Of a stretch of DNA of 59,880 bases, positions 16,612 to 25,077 are shown piece by piece. The stretch comes from Tissierellales bacterium (lineage in GTDB: Bacteria > Bacillota > Clostridia > Tissierellales > Tissierellaceae), in assembly GCA_030146915.1 (NCBI GenBank), contig JASLAT010000017.1, positions 1 through 59,880 of the forward strand, in the 5' to 3' direction. The notes under the pieces are model-generated. The model worked only from the letters and a program-made list of their open reading frames with translations. It did no database searches and was not told the DNA's origin. Numbering within the stretch: the stretch's first letter is position 1; every line of letters begins with the position of its first letter. Both the position numbers and the translations under genes were made by a program.

Positions 16612-18756
16612 ATGAGAAAGGTAACCAAAAGAGATGGTAGGGAAGTCGCATTTGATAAATCTAAGATTGTAGATGCGATTAATAAAGCTATGAAATTTGG
16701 AAGTGGTATTTTTAAGCCAGAAATATCAAAAGAGATAGCTGATGAAATAGAACTTGTAGAAGATGAGGTAAAAAAGTTATCCATCTATCAGATAGAAAAT
16801 ATGGTATATCATAAACTTATCGAAAAGGGTGAAGTAGAAACAGCTAAAGCATATGAAGGATATAGGGCAATACAGGAGTATAAAAGGGAAGAAAATACAA
16901 CAGATGATAGTATATTAGGTCTTTTAGACTTTACAAATGAAGAGGTTATGAAAGAAAATTCTAATAAAAATGCAACCATTACTTCAACACAAAGAGATCT
17001 AATTGCAGGAGAGGTAAGTAAGGATATTGCTAGAAGAAAGCTTATACCTTCTCATTTAGTTCAAGCACATGATAAAGGTTCAATTCATATTCATGATTTA
17101 GATTACATAATGCAACCTATGTTTAACTGTTGTTTACCAGACATAGAGGATATGTTAAAAAATGGAACTGTCATAAATGGTAAGATGGTAGAAACCCCAA
17201 AATCATTTCAGGTAGCTTGTACAGTTATGACTCAAATTGTAGCTCAGGTAGCTAGTAATCAATATGGTGGTCAAAGTATATCAAGTGTTGATAGAATCTT
17301 GGCCCCATATGTAAGAGTTTCTTTTGAAAAAAATATAAAGAGAATAAAAGAAGAAGCAGACCTTGTTGGTCTTGAAATAGATAAAGAACAGTTAGAAAAA
17401 ATTGCTTGGAAGAGAACTAAAAGGGAAGTTAAGGATGGTGTTCAAACTATCCAGTATCAAATAAATACTTTGATGACTACTAATGGACAGGCACCATTTT
17501 TATCGTTATTGTTACATTTTGAAGAGGATTATGAGTATGCTTATGAAGCTAGTTTAATCCAAGAAGAGATTCTTAAACAAAGAATTGAAGGGATAAAGAA
17601 TGAAAAGGGTGTTGCAATAACACCAGCTTTCCCAAAGTTAATCTATGTTTTAGATAATCATAATATTGAACCGGATAGTCCTTATTATTACCTTACTGAG
17701 CTAGCTGCTAAATGTAGTGCTAAAAGAATGTATCCAGACTATATCTCAGCTAAAAAAATGAGGCAGATGTATAAGGGAAATATATTTGCACCTATGGGAT
17801 GTAGAGCGTTTTTAACTCCTTTTAAAGATGAAGAAGGAGATTATAAATTTAATGGTAGATTCAATATAGGTGTTACCACTATTAATTTACCACAAATAGC
17901 TTTAATGGCTAATGGAGATATGGATCTTTTTTGGAATATCTTTAGTGAAAGAATGGAACTAATAAAAGAGATGAGTTTAGTAAGATATAATTTATTAAAG
18001 GATGTAACTAGTGATGTATCACCTATTCATTGGCAGCATGGAGCAATTGCTAGATTAGAAAAAGGAGAAAAGATCGATAAGTTCTTAAAGGGTGGATACT
18101 CAACAATAACTATAGGTTATATAGGAATATATGAGACAGTTAAACATATGCTAGGGGTAGCTCATACAAGTGAAGAAGGGGAAAAATTTGCCCTTGAAAT
18201 TATGAGATATATGGAGACTAAAAAAGATGAGTGGACTAAGGAGACTAATTTACAATTTGCTCTTTATGGAACTCCTAGTGAGAACACAGCTGGAAGGTTA
18301 TGTGAGATAGATAGAAGTATCTTTGGAGATGTGAAAGATGTTACGGATAAAGGTTTTTATATAAATTCCTATCATGTTGATACTAGGGAAGAGATTGATG
18401 CTTTTAGTAAATTAAAATTTGAATCTCAATTTCAGGAAATATCTACTGGAGGTAGTATATCTTATATAGAAATACCTAATATGCAACATAATATAGAGGC
18501 TATTTTAGAAGTTATGAAGTATATGTATGATAATATTCTTTATGCTGAATTTAACACAAAATCAGATTTTTGTCATGTTTGTAACTATGATGGAGAAATA
18601 ATTATTAATGATGATCTTGAATGGGAGTGTCCACAATGTCATAATAAAAATACTGATAAAATGAATGTTGTAAGAAGAACTTGTGGATATTTAGGTGAGA
18701 ACTTCTGGGGTGAAGGTAGAACTAAAGATATAAAATCAAGAGTATTACACTTGTAA
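16612..18756 (+). CDS. nrdD: Anaerobic ribonucleoside-triphosphate reductase NrdD
   Basis: 714 residues. An N-terminal ATP-cone (about 1-95, 'VTKRDGREVAFDKSKI') senses ATP/dATP; the barrel domain follows; the C-terminus carries four zinc-type cysteines ('CHVC', 'CPQC') and the glycyl-radical motif 'RTCGYLG' with the radical Gly near 692. It reduces NTPs to dNTPs without oxygen, using formate in most relatives. The start at 16612 follows AGGAGG at 16600-16605; an in-frame ATG at 16591 precedes that site. nrdG follows 14 bases later. Confidence 0.96.
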   Translation: MRKVTKRDGREVAFDKSKIVDAINKAMKFGSGIFKPEISKEIADEIELVEDEVKKLSIYQIENMVYHKLIEKGEVETAKAYEGYRAIQEYKREENTTDDSILGLLDFTNEEVMKENSNKNATITSTQRDLIAGEVSKDIARRKLIPSHLVQAHDKGSIHIHDLDYIMQPMFNCCLPDIEDMLKNGTVINGKMVETPKSFQVACTVMTQIVAQVASNQYGGQSISSVDRILAPYVRVSFEKNIKRIKEEADLVGLEIDKEQLEKIAWKRTKREVKDGVQTIQYQINTLMTTNGQAPFLSLLLHFEEDYEYAYEASLIQEEILKQRIEGIKNEKGVAITPAFPKLIYVLDNHNIEPDSPYYYLTELAAKCSAKRMYPDYISAKKMRQMYKGNIFAPMGCRAFLTPFKDEEGDYKFNGRFNIGVTTINLPQIALMANGDMDLFWNIFSERMELIKEMSLVRYNLLKDVTSDVSPIHWQHGAIARLEKGEKIDKFLKGGYSTITIGYIGIYETVKHMLGVAHTSEEGEKFALEIMRYMETKKDEWTKETNLQFALYGTPSENTAGRLCEIDRSIFGDVKDVTDKGFYINSYHVDTREEIDAFSKLKFESQFQEISTGGSISYIEIPNMQHNIEAILEVMKYMYDNILYAEFNTKSDFCHVCNYDGEIIINDDLEWECPQCHNKNTDKMNVVRRTCGYLGENFWGEGRTKDIKSRVLHL

Positions 18757-18770
18757 TTGGGGGTAATTCT

Positions 18771-19265
18771 TTGAGATATGGTCAAATAAGAGAGTTTGAT
18801 GTTGCTAATGGACCGGGAATTAGAGTATCTATATTTGTAACCGGATGCAGTCATAATTGTTATAATTGTTTTAATAAAGAATATCAAGATTTTAATTATG
18901 GTAATGTTTGGACTGATGAAACTACAGAAGTACTTTTATCTTATTTAAAGAAGGATCAAATTAAGGGATTATCTGTTTTAGGTGGAGAACCTATGGAAAA
19001 TGCTAAGGAACTTTCACCTATTATAGATATTGTAAGAAAAAATATCGATAAGTCTATTTGGTTATGGAGCGGTTATACCTTTGAAGAAATAATTAAAGAT
19101 GAGGATATGAAAAATCTATTAGAAAAAGTAGATATTTTAGTAGATGGAAAGTTTATAGAAAGGCTTAAAAATTTAAAGCTAAAATTTAGAGGTAGTAGTA
19201 ATCAAAGGATAATAGATGTAAAAAAATCCTTATATCTTGATAAAGTAGTAGAATATAAAATATAA
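18771..19265 (+). CDS. nrdG: NrdD-activating radical SAM enzyme NrdG
   Basis: 164 residues, normal for NrdG. The radical-SAM cluster motif is 'GCSHNCYNC' (C-x3-C-x2-C), followed by 'GGEP', the SAM-binding signature. It generates the glycyl radical on NrdD. The start codon is TTG, with GGGGGT seven bases upstream. It forms a two-gene operon with nrdD and ends in a shared bidirectional terminator. Confidence 0.95.
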   Translation: MRYGQIREFDVANGPGIRVSIFVTGCSHNCYNCFNKEYQDFNYGNVWTDETTEVLLSYLKKDQIKGLSVLGGEPMENAKELSPIIDIVRKNIDKSIWLWSGYTFEEIIKDEDMKNLLEKVDILVDGKFIERLKNLKLKFRGSSNQRIIDVKKSLYLDKVVEYKI

Positions 19266-19294
19266 AAAAGCAGGCCATTTGGCCTGCTTTTATA
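19265..19294. terminator. Bidirectional terminator between nrdG and csbD-like gene
   Basis: A ten-base perfect stem AAAGCAGGCC / GGCCTGCTTT (19267-19276 with 19281-19290) has A-rich and T-rich flanks on both sides, so it can stop both converging transcripts. Confidence 0.92.
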
Positions 19295-19296
19295 GT

Positions 19297-19497
19297 TTAT
19301 TTTACATCTTTAAATATTCTTTCTAGATCTTTTTGATACTGTTCTTCATCCATACCATACATTTCTTGAAGTTTACCTTGTAATCTTTTTTCATCACCAT
19401 TTATCATATCAAGATCATCATCAGTTAACTTTCCCCATTCTTTTTGTATAATACCTTTAACTTGTTCCCATTTACCTTCTATAATATTTTTATTCAT
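19297..19497 (-). CDS. CsbD-like general stress protein
   Basis: 66 residues, highly charged, with the CsbD signature 'NIIEGKWEQVKGIIQKEWGKLTDDDLDMINGD'. CsbD proteins are small abundant stress proteins of unknown biochemical role. It lies downstream of a 33-residue basic peptide gene and a GlsB/YeaQ membrane stress protein on the same strand; the three probably form one stress operon. Confidence 0.93.
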   Translation of the reverse strand: MNKNIIEGKWEQVKGIIQKEWGKLTDDDLDMINGDEKRLQGKLQEMYGMDEEQYQKDLERIFKDVK

Positions 19498-19526
19498 ATA
19501 ATCATCTCCTAATTTACCTTTAGAGT

Positions 19527-19628
19527 TTACTCGTCTAATTTAAATTTCTTTATTAAGGCTCTAACTCCTAAAAATGATAAAATTAATGTGAACCAACCTT
19601 TTTTATTAGTTTTATTTTTTCTAGCCAT
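19527..19628 (-). CDS. Small basic membrane peptide, 33 residues
   Basis: The frame runs from ATG at 19628 to a TAA at 19527-19529, preceded by a good AAGAGGT ribosome binding site on the minus strand. The peptide has a Lys/Arg/Asn-rich N-terminus ('ARKNKTNKKG'), a hydrophobic core ('WFTLILSFLGVRALI') and a basic C-terminal tail. It lies between csbD and glsB-like genes with short gaps, as in an operon. No family is recognised; the ribosome binding site and position are the support. Confidence 0.55.
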   Translation of the reverse strand: MARKNKTNKKGWFTLILSFLGVRALIKKFKLDE

Positions 19629-19643
19629 ATTAATACCTCTTTT

Positions 19644-19895
19644 CTATTTCTTAGTAATAGCTTTATATATTGCTAATAGGATTACAGATCCTAAAAGAGC
19701 AACTCCTAGAGAGTAAAGGTTTAAACTATTAACCCCTGCTCTATTGAAAAAGTTCATTACATATCCACCAATTAAAGCTCCAATTACTCCAACTCCTATA
19801 TTGGCGAAAGCTCCCATACTTTCATTTGTATTCATAATCATACTGGATATCCATCCAGCTAAAGCTCCTAAAATAATCCATGATATAATTCCCAT
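19644..19895 (-). CDS. GlsB/YeaQ/YmgE family stress membrane protein
   Basis: 83 residues with three membrane segments and the Gly-rich signature of the transglycosylase-associated family ('IISWIILGALAGWISSMIM' and 'GVIGALIGGYVMN'). These proteins are induced by envelope or general stress; their activity is not established. It is the first gene of a minus-strand group with the 33-residue peptide and csbD. The 244 bases upstream (19896-20139) are AT-rich spacer toward the next plus-strand gene with no other feature I can support. Confidence 0.92.
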   Translation of the reverse strand: MGIISWIILGALAGWISSMIMNTNESMGAFANIGVGVIGALIGGYVMNFFNRAGVNSLNLYSLGVALLGSVILLAIYKAITKK

Positions 19896-20139
19896 AATCA
19901 GTACCTCCTTAAATATAATATTTAAATATTATACTGAAATAACTTTCAATCTTCTTAAGTTAAATATACCCAGAACTTGGTAATTAATCATTTTAATTTT
20001 AAAAATATGAAAAAAAGTTATTAAGATTTCTTCATTATAAAAAATACTACATTATATATATGGATATTTTATAAAAGTAAAAAATTAAAAAAATAGAAAT
20101 TGGTTATAAGTTAAGTAAGGAATAAGAAAGGATGATTAT

Positions 20140-20751
20140 ATGAAAAATAAGAAAAAATTATTTACCTTGTTAGCCTTATCCTTAATTATATTTTTAGTAA
20201 GTTGTAATGGGGATGACAACACTGATAAAGTTAAGCCTGTAGGAGAAGGTAACAGTGTAGAAGATAATCGAGTAGAGGATGACAATACAAATAAGCAACC
20301 AGCTGTAGAAGGTGAAAAAGGTCATATACTAGCAGCAGATTTTATTTATGATAAGTTTTTAGATCATTATAAAGCTGAAAGTTCAGATATAAAGATTTCC
20401 AAAATGAAGTATAAGGCAAAAAAGAATATTTACGAGCTTGAAGGCTTTGATAATAAAAGTAAAGAATACGAGCTTTATATAGATGGAGAATCAGGGGAGA
20501 TATTAAAAGATAAGGTGGAAAGCAGTGATGATAGGGAGATGGAGATTTTAAAATCAGACCTAGATATAATACCATCTTTAATAGAAAAAACTTTAGAGGA
20601 TGCTCCTAATGCTTATGATTTAAAACAATGGTCTATAGAATATGATGATGGGGTTAGAGAAGTTGAGATAGAAGTATATAATAAATCAGGTGATGATTTA
20701 GAGTATAAGTATAATGCTGAGAACGGGGCCTTAATAAAATTAGATGATTAA
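20140..20751 (+). CDS. PepSY-domain lipoprotein
   Basis: 203 residues. A signal peptide with lipobox 'FLVSC' is followed by an Asp/Asn/Glu-rich linker and two PepSY-like repeats (about 63-125 and 140-203), each with the 'YELEGFDNKSKEYELYIDGESGEIL' type strand pattern. PepSY domains are often found in protease inhibitors and cell-surface proteins. It is a single-gene unit with its own terminator. Confidence 0.85.
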   Translation: MKNKKKLFTLLALSLIIFLVSCNGDDNTDKVKPVGEGNSVEDNRVEDDNTNKQPAVEGEKGHILAADFIYDKFLDHYKAESSDIKISKMKYKAKKNIYELEGFDNKSKEYELYIDGESGEILKDKVESSDDREMEILKSDLDIIPSLIEKTLEDAPNAYDLKQWSIEYDDGVREVEIEVYNKSGDDLEYKYNAENGALIKLDD

Positions 20752-20768
20752 TTTTAAAAATTAAAATA

Positions 20769-20802
20769 AATAGAGTAATGTTTTAACATTACTCTATTTT
20801 TA
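20769..20802 (+). terminator. Terminator after the PepSY lipoprotein gene
   Basis: The long stem AATAGAGTAATGTT / AACATTACTCTATT (20769-20782 with 20785-20798) is followed by T residues; the arms extend into flanking A/T tracts. Confidence 0.9.
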
Positions 20803-20816
20803 TAGGAGGAAACAAG

Positions 20817-21530
20817 TTGGGGAAGTATGAAAAACTTATATATAAAAGGAGAAATATATCGATTTATGAAGATATAAAAGATGAGAATGTTAAGCTTTTT
20901 CTAATAAATGATGGAGATATGTTTACTAGATTGGAGAATAATATTGTCGGAAAGTTAGAAGATAGATTAGAAAATATTATTGTTATAGCTATAGAACCTT
21001 TAGATAGATTTGCAGAATATACACCATGGTTTCAGGAAAGTATGGTAAGTTGGGTTGAATATTTTGAGGGAAGCGGAGACTTTTATTTAAGTTTTCTAAT
21101 TGAGGATTTGTTTCCATATTTAGAAGAAAGGTATGATATTAAGTTTAAAAATAAATACTTAGCAGGTGCATCTTTAGGTGGATTAATATCTTCTTATGGA
21201 ATTTTTAAGTATCCAGATTATTTTAAGGGGGGAATTTTTGTATCTGCATCTTTTTGGTATGAGGGCTTTATAAATTATTTAAAAACCTTAGAATATGTTG
21301 GTCCTAGGTTTAAAATATACATGGATGTAGGAAGTGAAGAAAAGCCTGGAAGAATAAGTCTATTTAAAGATGTAGTAGAAGAGACTAAACTTGTTTATGA
21401 AATTTTTCTAGAACTAGGACTTAATCCAAATGACATTAGATTTTTAATAAAAAAAGACATGCCACATAAAGAAAGTTTTTTTATAGATAGGATATATGAT
21501 GGTATCGAATGGATAGTATCTAAGGAGTAG
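20817..21530 (+). CDS. Putative esterase, alpha/beta hydrolase
   Basis: 237 residues, start TTG with AGGAGGA upstream. It resembles the 'putative esterase' family (esterase D / enterochelin-esterase type): nucleophile elbow 'LAGASLGGL' around residue 121, an Asp in 'IYMDVGSEE', and a C-terminal His in 'DMPHKESFF'. These make a complete Ser-Asp-His triad. There is no signal peptide, so it is cytoplasmic. Substrate unknown. It precedes the PLP decarboxylase by 93 bases. Confidence 0.83.
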   Translation: MGKYEKLIYKRRNISIYEDIKDENVKLFLINDGDMFTRLENNIVGKLEDRLENIIVIAIEPLDRFAEYTPWFQESMVSWVEYFEGSGDFYLSFLIEDLFPYLEERYDIKFKNKYLAGASLGGLISSYGIFKYPDYFKGGIFVSASFWYEGFINYLKTLEYVGPRFKIYMDVGSEEKPGRISLFKDVVEETKLVYEIFLELGLNPNDIRFLIKKDMPHKESFFIDRIYDGIEWIVSKE

Positions 21531-21535
21531 ACTAT

Positions 21536-21575
21536 GTTATAATAGTATATTGGAAGAATATATTTTTGTTATAAC
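21536..21575 (+). promoter_or_regulatory. Imperfect hairpin in the decarboxylase leader
   Basis: Outer arms GTTATAA (21536-21542) and TTATAAC (21569-21575) enclose a second pair TATATT / AATATA. There is no T-run, so it is a poor terminator. It sits just after the esterase stop and just before the decarboxylase ribosome binding site. Confidence 0.4.
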
Positions 21576-21595
21576 AATAGTTGAAAGGTGGTGAG

Positions 21596-21618
21596 TCTGG
21601 TTTAATAATTAAACCAGA
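21596..21618 (+). promoter_or_regulatory. Hairpin between Shine-Dalgarno and start codon of the decarboxylase
   Basis: A perfect stem, TCTGGTTTA (21596-21604) with TAAACCAGA (21610-21618), extends by one A-T pair. The best ribosome binding site, AGGTGGTGAG, ends at 21595, and the ATG is at 21624. Unfolded, the spacing of about 30 bases is too long; folded, it shrinks to a normal distance. Confidence 0.65.
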
Positions 21619-21623
21619 AGCTA

Positions 21624-23045
21624 ATGGAAAGACCTTATGAAAAAATATATAATTGGGAAGAAGTTTCAAGAGTAATTCAAGAAATAGCTCCAGATTTATT
21701 TAAGGAGCAGAAAAATGTAGGAGAACAAACTGTAATTGATAGTTTGCCTGAAGATAATAGGGCCTATATTAAGTCTATAGGTATACCTAATAGTCCTAGA
21801 GATACAAAAGAGGTAGTTGAGGAGTTAATAGAGAATGTTTATCCATATAGAATGAAGGGAAATCATCCTAGATATTTTTGCTTTATTCCAAACGATGTAA
21901 CACCTTATTCTATTTTAGGGGACTTTATAAATTCTGTTTATAATCCCTATGGTGGGGGATACGAAATAAGTGAAGGAACAGCTAATATAGAGATGCAAAC
22001 TATTAATTGGATGGGTTCTCAAGCAGGTTATCCAGTTAAAAATTTAGGTGGACAGTTTGTATCAGGAGGTTCAATGGCTAATTTAACTGCTAGTATAATA
22101 GCTAGAGATGATAAATTAAAGCCTGAAGACTTTATAAAAGCAACTGTATATGTTTCAGATCAAACTCATAGTTCTGTTGCTAAAGGTATTCATATAATGG
22201 GAATAAGTTCTGAAAATGTTAGAAAGGTTACTACTGATGAAAACTTTAGAATGAAGACTGATATATTAAGAGTGATGATAGAAGAAGATTTGAAAGATGG
22301 GTATAAGCCTTTTTTATTAGTTGGAACTGCTGGTACTACAAATACAGGATCAATAGATCCACTAGATGATTTGGCTGATATAGCTCAAGAGTATGATATG
22401 TGGTATCATGTTGACGGTGCTTACGGTGCATCTGCTCTTATTTCAAGTAATAGGGATAAACTTAAAGGTATTGAAAGGTCAGACTCTTTTAGTTGGGATG
22501 GTCACAAATGGCTGTATCAAACTTATGGATGTGCAGCTATAATATGTAAGGACAAAAATAAGATGCTAAATAGCTTTCATGTAAATCCAGAATACTTAAA
22601 GGATGTTGAATCTAGTAAAGATAAATTGAACTTTTGGGATTTAGGTATAGAGTTAACTAAGCCAGCTAGAGCAATTAGACTTTGGTTTACCCTACAGACT
22701 GTAGGAGTTGATGCTATGGCAAGTGCAATAGATCAAAGTAGCAAGGTTGCTCAGTGGATAGAAGAAGAGATAAGTAAGTATGATGATTTTGAAATAGTTT
22801 CTCATGCACAGATGGGTATTATTAACTTTAGGTATTATGATAAGGAAAAGACAGAAGCTGAGTTAGATAATATAAATAGACTTATCTCACAAAAAGCATT
22901 AGAAAAAAACTATGCAGCTTTTTTAACTACAGAGTTAAGAGGAAAGATAGTCCTAAGATTTTGCACTACAAATCCTTTGACAACTAGGGAAGAAATAAAG
23001 AAGATTATAGATGATATAAGATTATGGATAGAAGAGTTAGAATAA
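21624..23045 (+). CDS. PLP-dependent amino acid decarboxylase (group II)
   Basis: 473 residues, normal for group II decarboxylases (aromatic amino acid, glutamate, tyrosine). Visible are 'SGGSMANLTA', the PLP-stacking region with 'DQTHSS', 'HVDGAYGASAL' (pyridine-N Asp) and the Schiff-base lysine in 'WDGHKW'. It would release CO2 from an amino acid to form an amine; the substrate cannot be assigned from sequence. Its start is unusual: the ribosome binding site is separated from the ATG by a ten-base-pair hairpin. A terminator follows the gene. Confidence 0.9.
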   Translation: MERPYEKIYNWEEVSRVIQEIAPDLFKEQKNVGEQTVIDSLPEDNRAYIKSIGIPNSPRDTKEVVEELIENVYPYRMKGNHPRYFCFIPNDVTPYSILGDFINSVYNPYGGGYEISEGTANIEMQTINWMGSQAGYPVKNLGGQFVSGGSMANLTASIIARDDKLKPEDFIKATVYVSDQTHSSVAKGIHIMGISSENVRKVTTDENFRMKTDILRVMIEEDLKDGYKPFLLVGTAGTTNTGSIDPLDDLADIAQEYDMWYHVDGAYGASALISSNRDKLKGIERSDSFSWDGHKWLYQTYGCAAIICKDKNKMLNSFHVNPEYLKDVESSKDKLNFWDLGIELTKPARAIRLWFTLQTVGVDAMASAIDQSSKVAQWIEEEISKYDDFEIVSHAQMGIINFRYYDKEKTEAELDNINRLISQKALEKNYAAFLTTELRGKIVLRFCTTNPLTTREEIKKIIDDIRLWIEELE

Positions 23046-23049
23046 GTAG

Positions 23050-23081
23050 GAGGTAATGTTAAACATTACCTCTTTATTTTT
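23050..23081 (+). terminator. Terminator after the PLP decarboxylase
   Basis: GAGGTAATGTT (23050-23060) pairs with AACATTACCTC (23062-23072), followed by TTTATTTTTT. Confidence 0.88.
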
Positions 23082-23201
23082 TAAATTAAGCATATATAAC
23101 CACCTATATAACACTAAACTTAAATAAAAATTAAGAATAATTAGTCAATTTTTATTTAAAATATTCTAATGGGGTAGAAGTAAAGAAAGAGGAGGAATAT
23201 T

Positions 23202-23660
23202 ATGAAAGAGTTAAATCTAGGTGATAAGGTTAAAGATTTCAAGTTAAAAGATCAAGAAGGTAAAGAAGTTTCATTGTCAGATTTTAAGGGTAAAAAAGTT
23301 TTAGTATCATTTCATCCATTTGCATGGACGTCAGTTTGTACTGATCAAATGAGAGCTTTAGAAAGAAATGCAGAGACTTTAAAAGACAATAATGTTGTAG
23401 CTTTAGGTCTTAGCGTTGATCCACAGCCTTCTAAAGCAGCATGGGCAAATATTTTAGGGTTGGAAGAGTTAAGAATTTTATCTGATTTTTCTCCAGTTGG
23501 AGAAGTTGCTAAAGAATTTGGAGTTTTTGTAGAAAAAATGAACTCATCAGGTAGGGCTAATTTCCTTATAGATGAAGAAGGAAAACTTATTTGGAAAAAG
23601 ATTTATGAAATATCAGAACTTCCAGATATTCATGAAATATTAAAAGAAATAAAAAAATAA
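23202..23660 (+). CDS. Peroxiredoxin, AhpE-like
   Basis: 152 residues, thioredoxin fold. The peroxidatic motif is 'PFAWTSVC' (P-x3-T-x2-C; Cys near 47), with the conserved Arg in 'SSGRANFLID'. No second conserved Cys is evident, so it is a one-Cys type or relies on an external thiol. It reduces hydroperoxides, protecting an anaerobe during oxygen exposure. Single gene with strong ribosome binding site and terminator. Confidence 0.92.
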   Translation: MKELNLGDKVKDFKLKDQEGKEVSLSDFKGKKVLVSFHPFAWTSVCTDQMRALERNAETLKDNNVVALGLSVDPQPSKAAWANILGLEELRILSDFSPVGEVAKEFGVFVEKMNSSGRANFLIDEEGKLIWKKIYEISELPDIHEILKEIKK

Positions 23661-23671
23661 ATATTATATAC

Positions 23672-23709
23672 AAAACCCTCTAGATTCTAATAGGAATCAA
23701 GAGGGTTTT
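23672..23709 (+). terminator. Terminator after the peroxiredoxin gene
   Basis: AAAACCCTCT (23672-23681) pairs with AGAGGGTTTT (23700-23709), and GATTC with GAATC inside it, giving a long stem ending in a T-run. Confidence 0.88.
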
Positions 23710-23803
23710 AAAATTTATAAAAAAATTAGCTAAACTTCTTAATTAAAAGGGTAATAGTAGTTTAGTTAACATGTATGTAAGATAGATTTAAGGAGGGATT
23801 GAT

Positions 23804-25057
23804 ATAGTAGGATATGCAGCCAATACTTTAGGCATATATGATGCTAAGTTTAAAAAGTATAATTTAAATAACTGGTCCGAAAAAGCTTATGAGGTTATAA
23901 ATTGGAATTTAAATTCTTTAGATAGGATAATTTCTTATAATATTAGTAATGGAATAACTAGATTTAGAATTTCTTCAGATATAATCCCTCTAGCTTCTCA
24001 TAAGGAGATGACTTATAATTGGCAGGAAATATTTAGAGATAAAATTCAAGCGATAGGCGATAAAGCTAAAAAAGCAGGAATGGTACTTTCAATGCATCCA
24101 GGCCAATACACAGTTTTAAACTCTTTAGATGAGAAAGTTATAGAACGGTCAGTAGAAGATCTTAATTACCACTTAGAATTTCTAGAATTATTAAATACTG
24201 GTAGAGAAGCAAAAATAGTAGTTCATATCGGAGGAGTTTATGGAAATAAGCAAGAAGCTATTAATAGATTTATAAAAAACTATGAAAAATTAAATAGTAG
24301 CTTAAAAGAAAGACTTGTAATTGAAAATGACCATAAGAGTTATCATATAGATGATGTATTATATATATCTAGTTTAACTCAAATTCCTGTAGTATATGAT
24401 GTTTTGCATAATAAGGTTTTAAATGCTCCCAGTGCTAGGACAGATAGAGATTATATTATAGAAGCTGGTAGGAGTTGGAAAAAACATGATGGTAAGCAAA
24501 AAATTCACTACTCTCAGCAGGATATAAAAAAGAGTCCAGGCAGTCACTCTTTAACAATTAACTTATTAGAATTTAAAATATTTTATGAAAAAATAATGGA
24601 CTTAGATATAGATATTATATTAGAGGTTAAAGATAAAAACCTATCTGCAATAAAGGTTAATAATTTTATTTATAATGACCATATAAAATATTTAGAGAAA
24701 GAGTGGGCAATTTATAAATATTCTGTATTAGAGAAGTCTAATAAAATTTATAATGAAATAAGGAAGATATTAAAGGATAAAAAATCATATCCTGTTATAG
24801 AGTTTTATAAATTGATAGATCAGTCTAGGTATGAGAATGAAAATATTAAATCCTCGGTTAATGCTTTAGAGCATGTTTGGGGATATTTTAAAAACAAAGC
24901 TGAGTTAAAAGAATATGATAAATTTCAAAGTTATATAAAAAGATATAAGAATCATGTCTATAGTATAAAACCTATTAAAAATTATCTTTATAAGTTAAGT
25001 CTAAAATATGATGAAAACTATTTGTTAAGTAGTTTATTTTTTGAAAGTATAGATTAG
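23804..25057 (+). CDS. uvsE: UV damage endonuclease UvdE fused to a DUF1722 (YbgA-like) domain, apparent ATA start
   Basis: About 417 residues. Residues 1-295 are UvdE, which nicks DNA 5' to UV lesions: 'RFRISSDIIPLASH', 'SMHPGQYTVLNS', 'VVHIGGVYGNKQEA', 'IENDHK' and 'VYDVLHNKV'. Residues about 298-417 match DUF1722 ('WAIYKYSVL', 'NALEHVWGYFK'). The first ATG (24008) would delete 68 conserved N-terminal residues. Reading upstream in frame, a TAA at 23789 closes the frame and no ATG, GTG or TTG lies between. AGGAGGG (23791-23797) sits six bases before ATA 23804, so I place the start there; ATT 23798 is a less likely alternative. It converges with alr. Confidence 0.82.
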   Translation: MVGYAANTLGIYDAKFKKYNLNNWSEKAYEVINWNLNSLDRIISYNISNGITRFRISSDIIPLASHKEMTYNWQEIFRDKIQAIGDKAKKAGMVLSMHPGQYTVLNSLDEKVIERSVEDLNYHLEFLELLNTGREAKIVVHIGGVYGNKQEAINRFIKNYEKLNSSLKERLVIENDHKSYHIDDVLYISSLTQIPVVYDVLHNKVLNAPSARTDRDYIIEAGRSWKKHDGKQKIHYSQQDIKKSPGSHSLTINLLEFKIFYEKIMDLDIDIILEVKDKNLSAIKVNNFIYNDHIKYLEKEWAIYKYSVLEKSNKIYNEIRKILKDKKSYPVIEFYKLIDQSRYENENIKSSVNALEHVWGYFKNKAELKEYDKFQSYIKRYKNHVYSIKPIKNYLYKLSLKYDENYLLSSLFFESID

Positions 25058-25077
25058 GGAGCTAAGCTCCTTAATCT
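25051..25077. terminator. Palindrome spanning the stop codons of converging uvsE and alr
   Basis: A twelve-base-pair stem (25051-25062 with 25066-25077, one G-U) includes the TAG of uvsE and most of the TAG of alr. T-runs are weak on both sides. It resembles the plsY/PHP junction palindrome. Confidence 0.55.

Noticed and set aside
24008..25057. A truncated uvsE starting at the first ATG
   Set aside because: This would remove 68 residues with strong family conservation and leave the AGGAGGG site unused.
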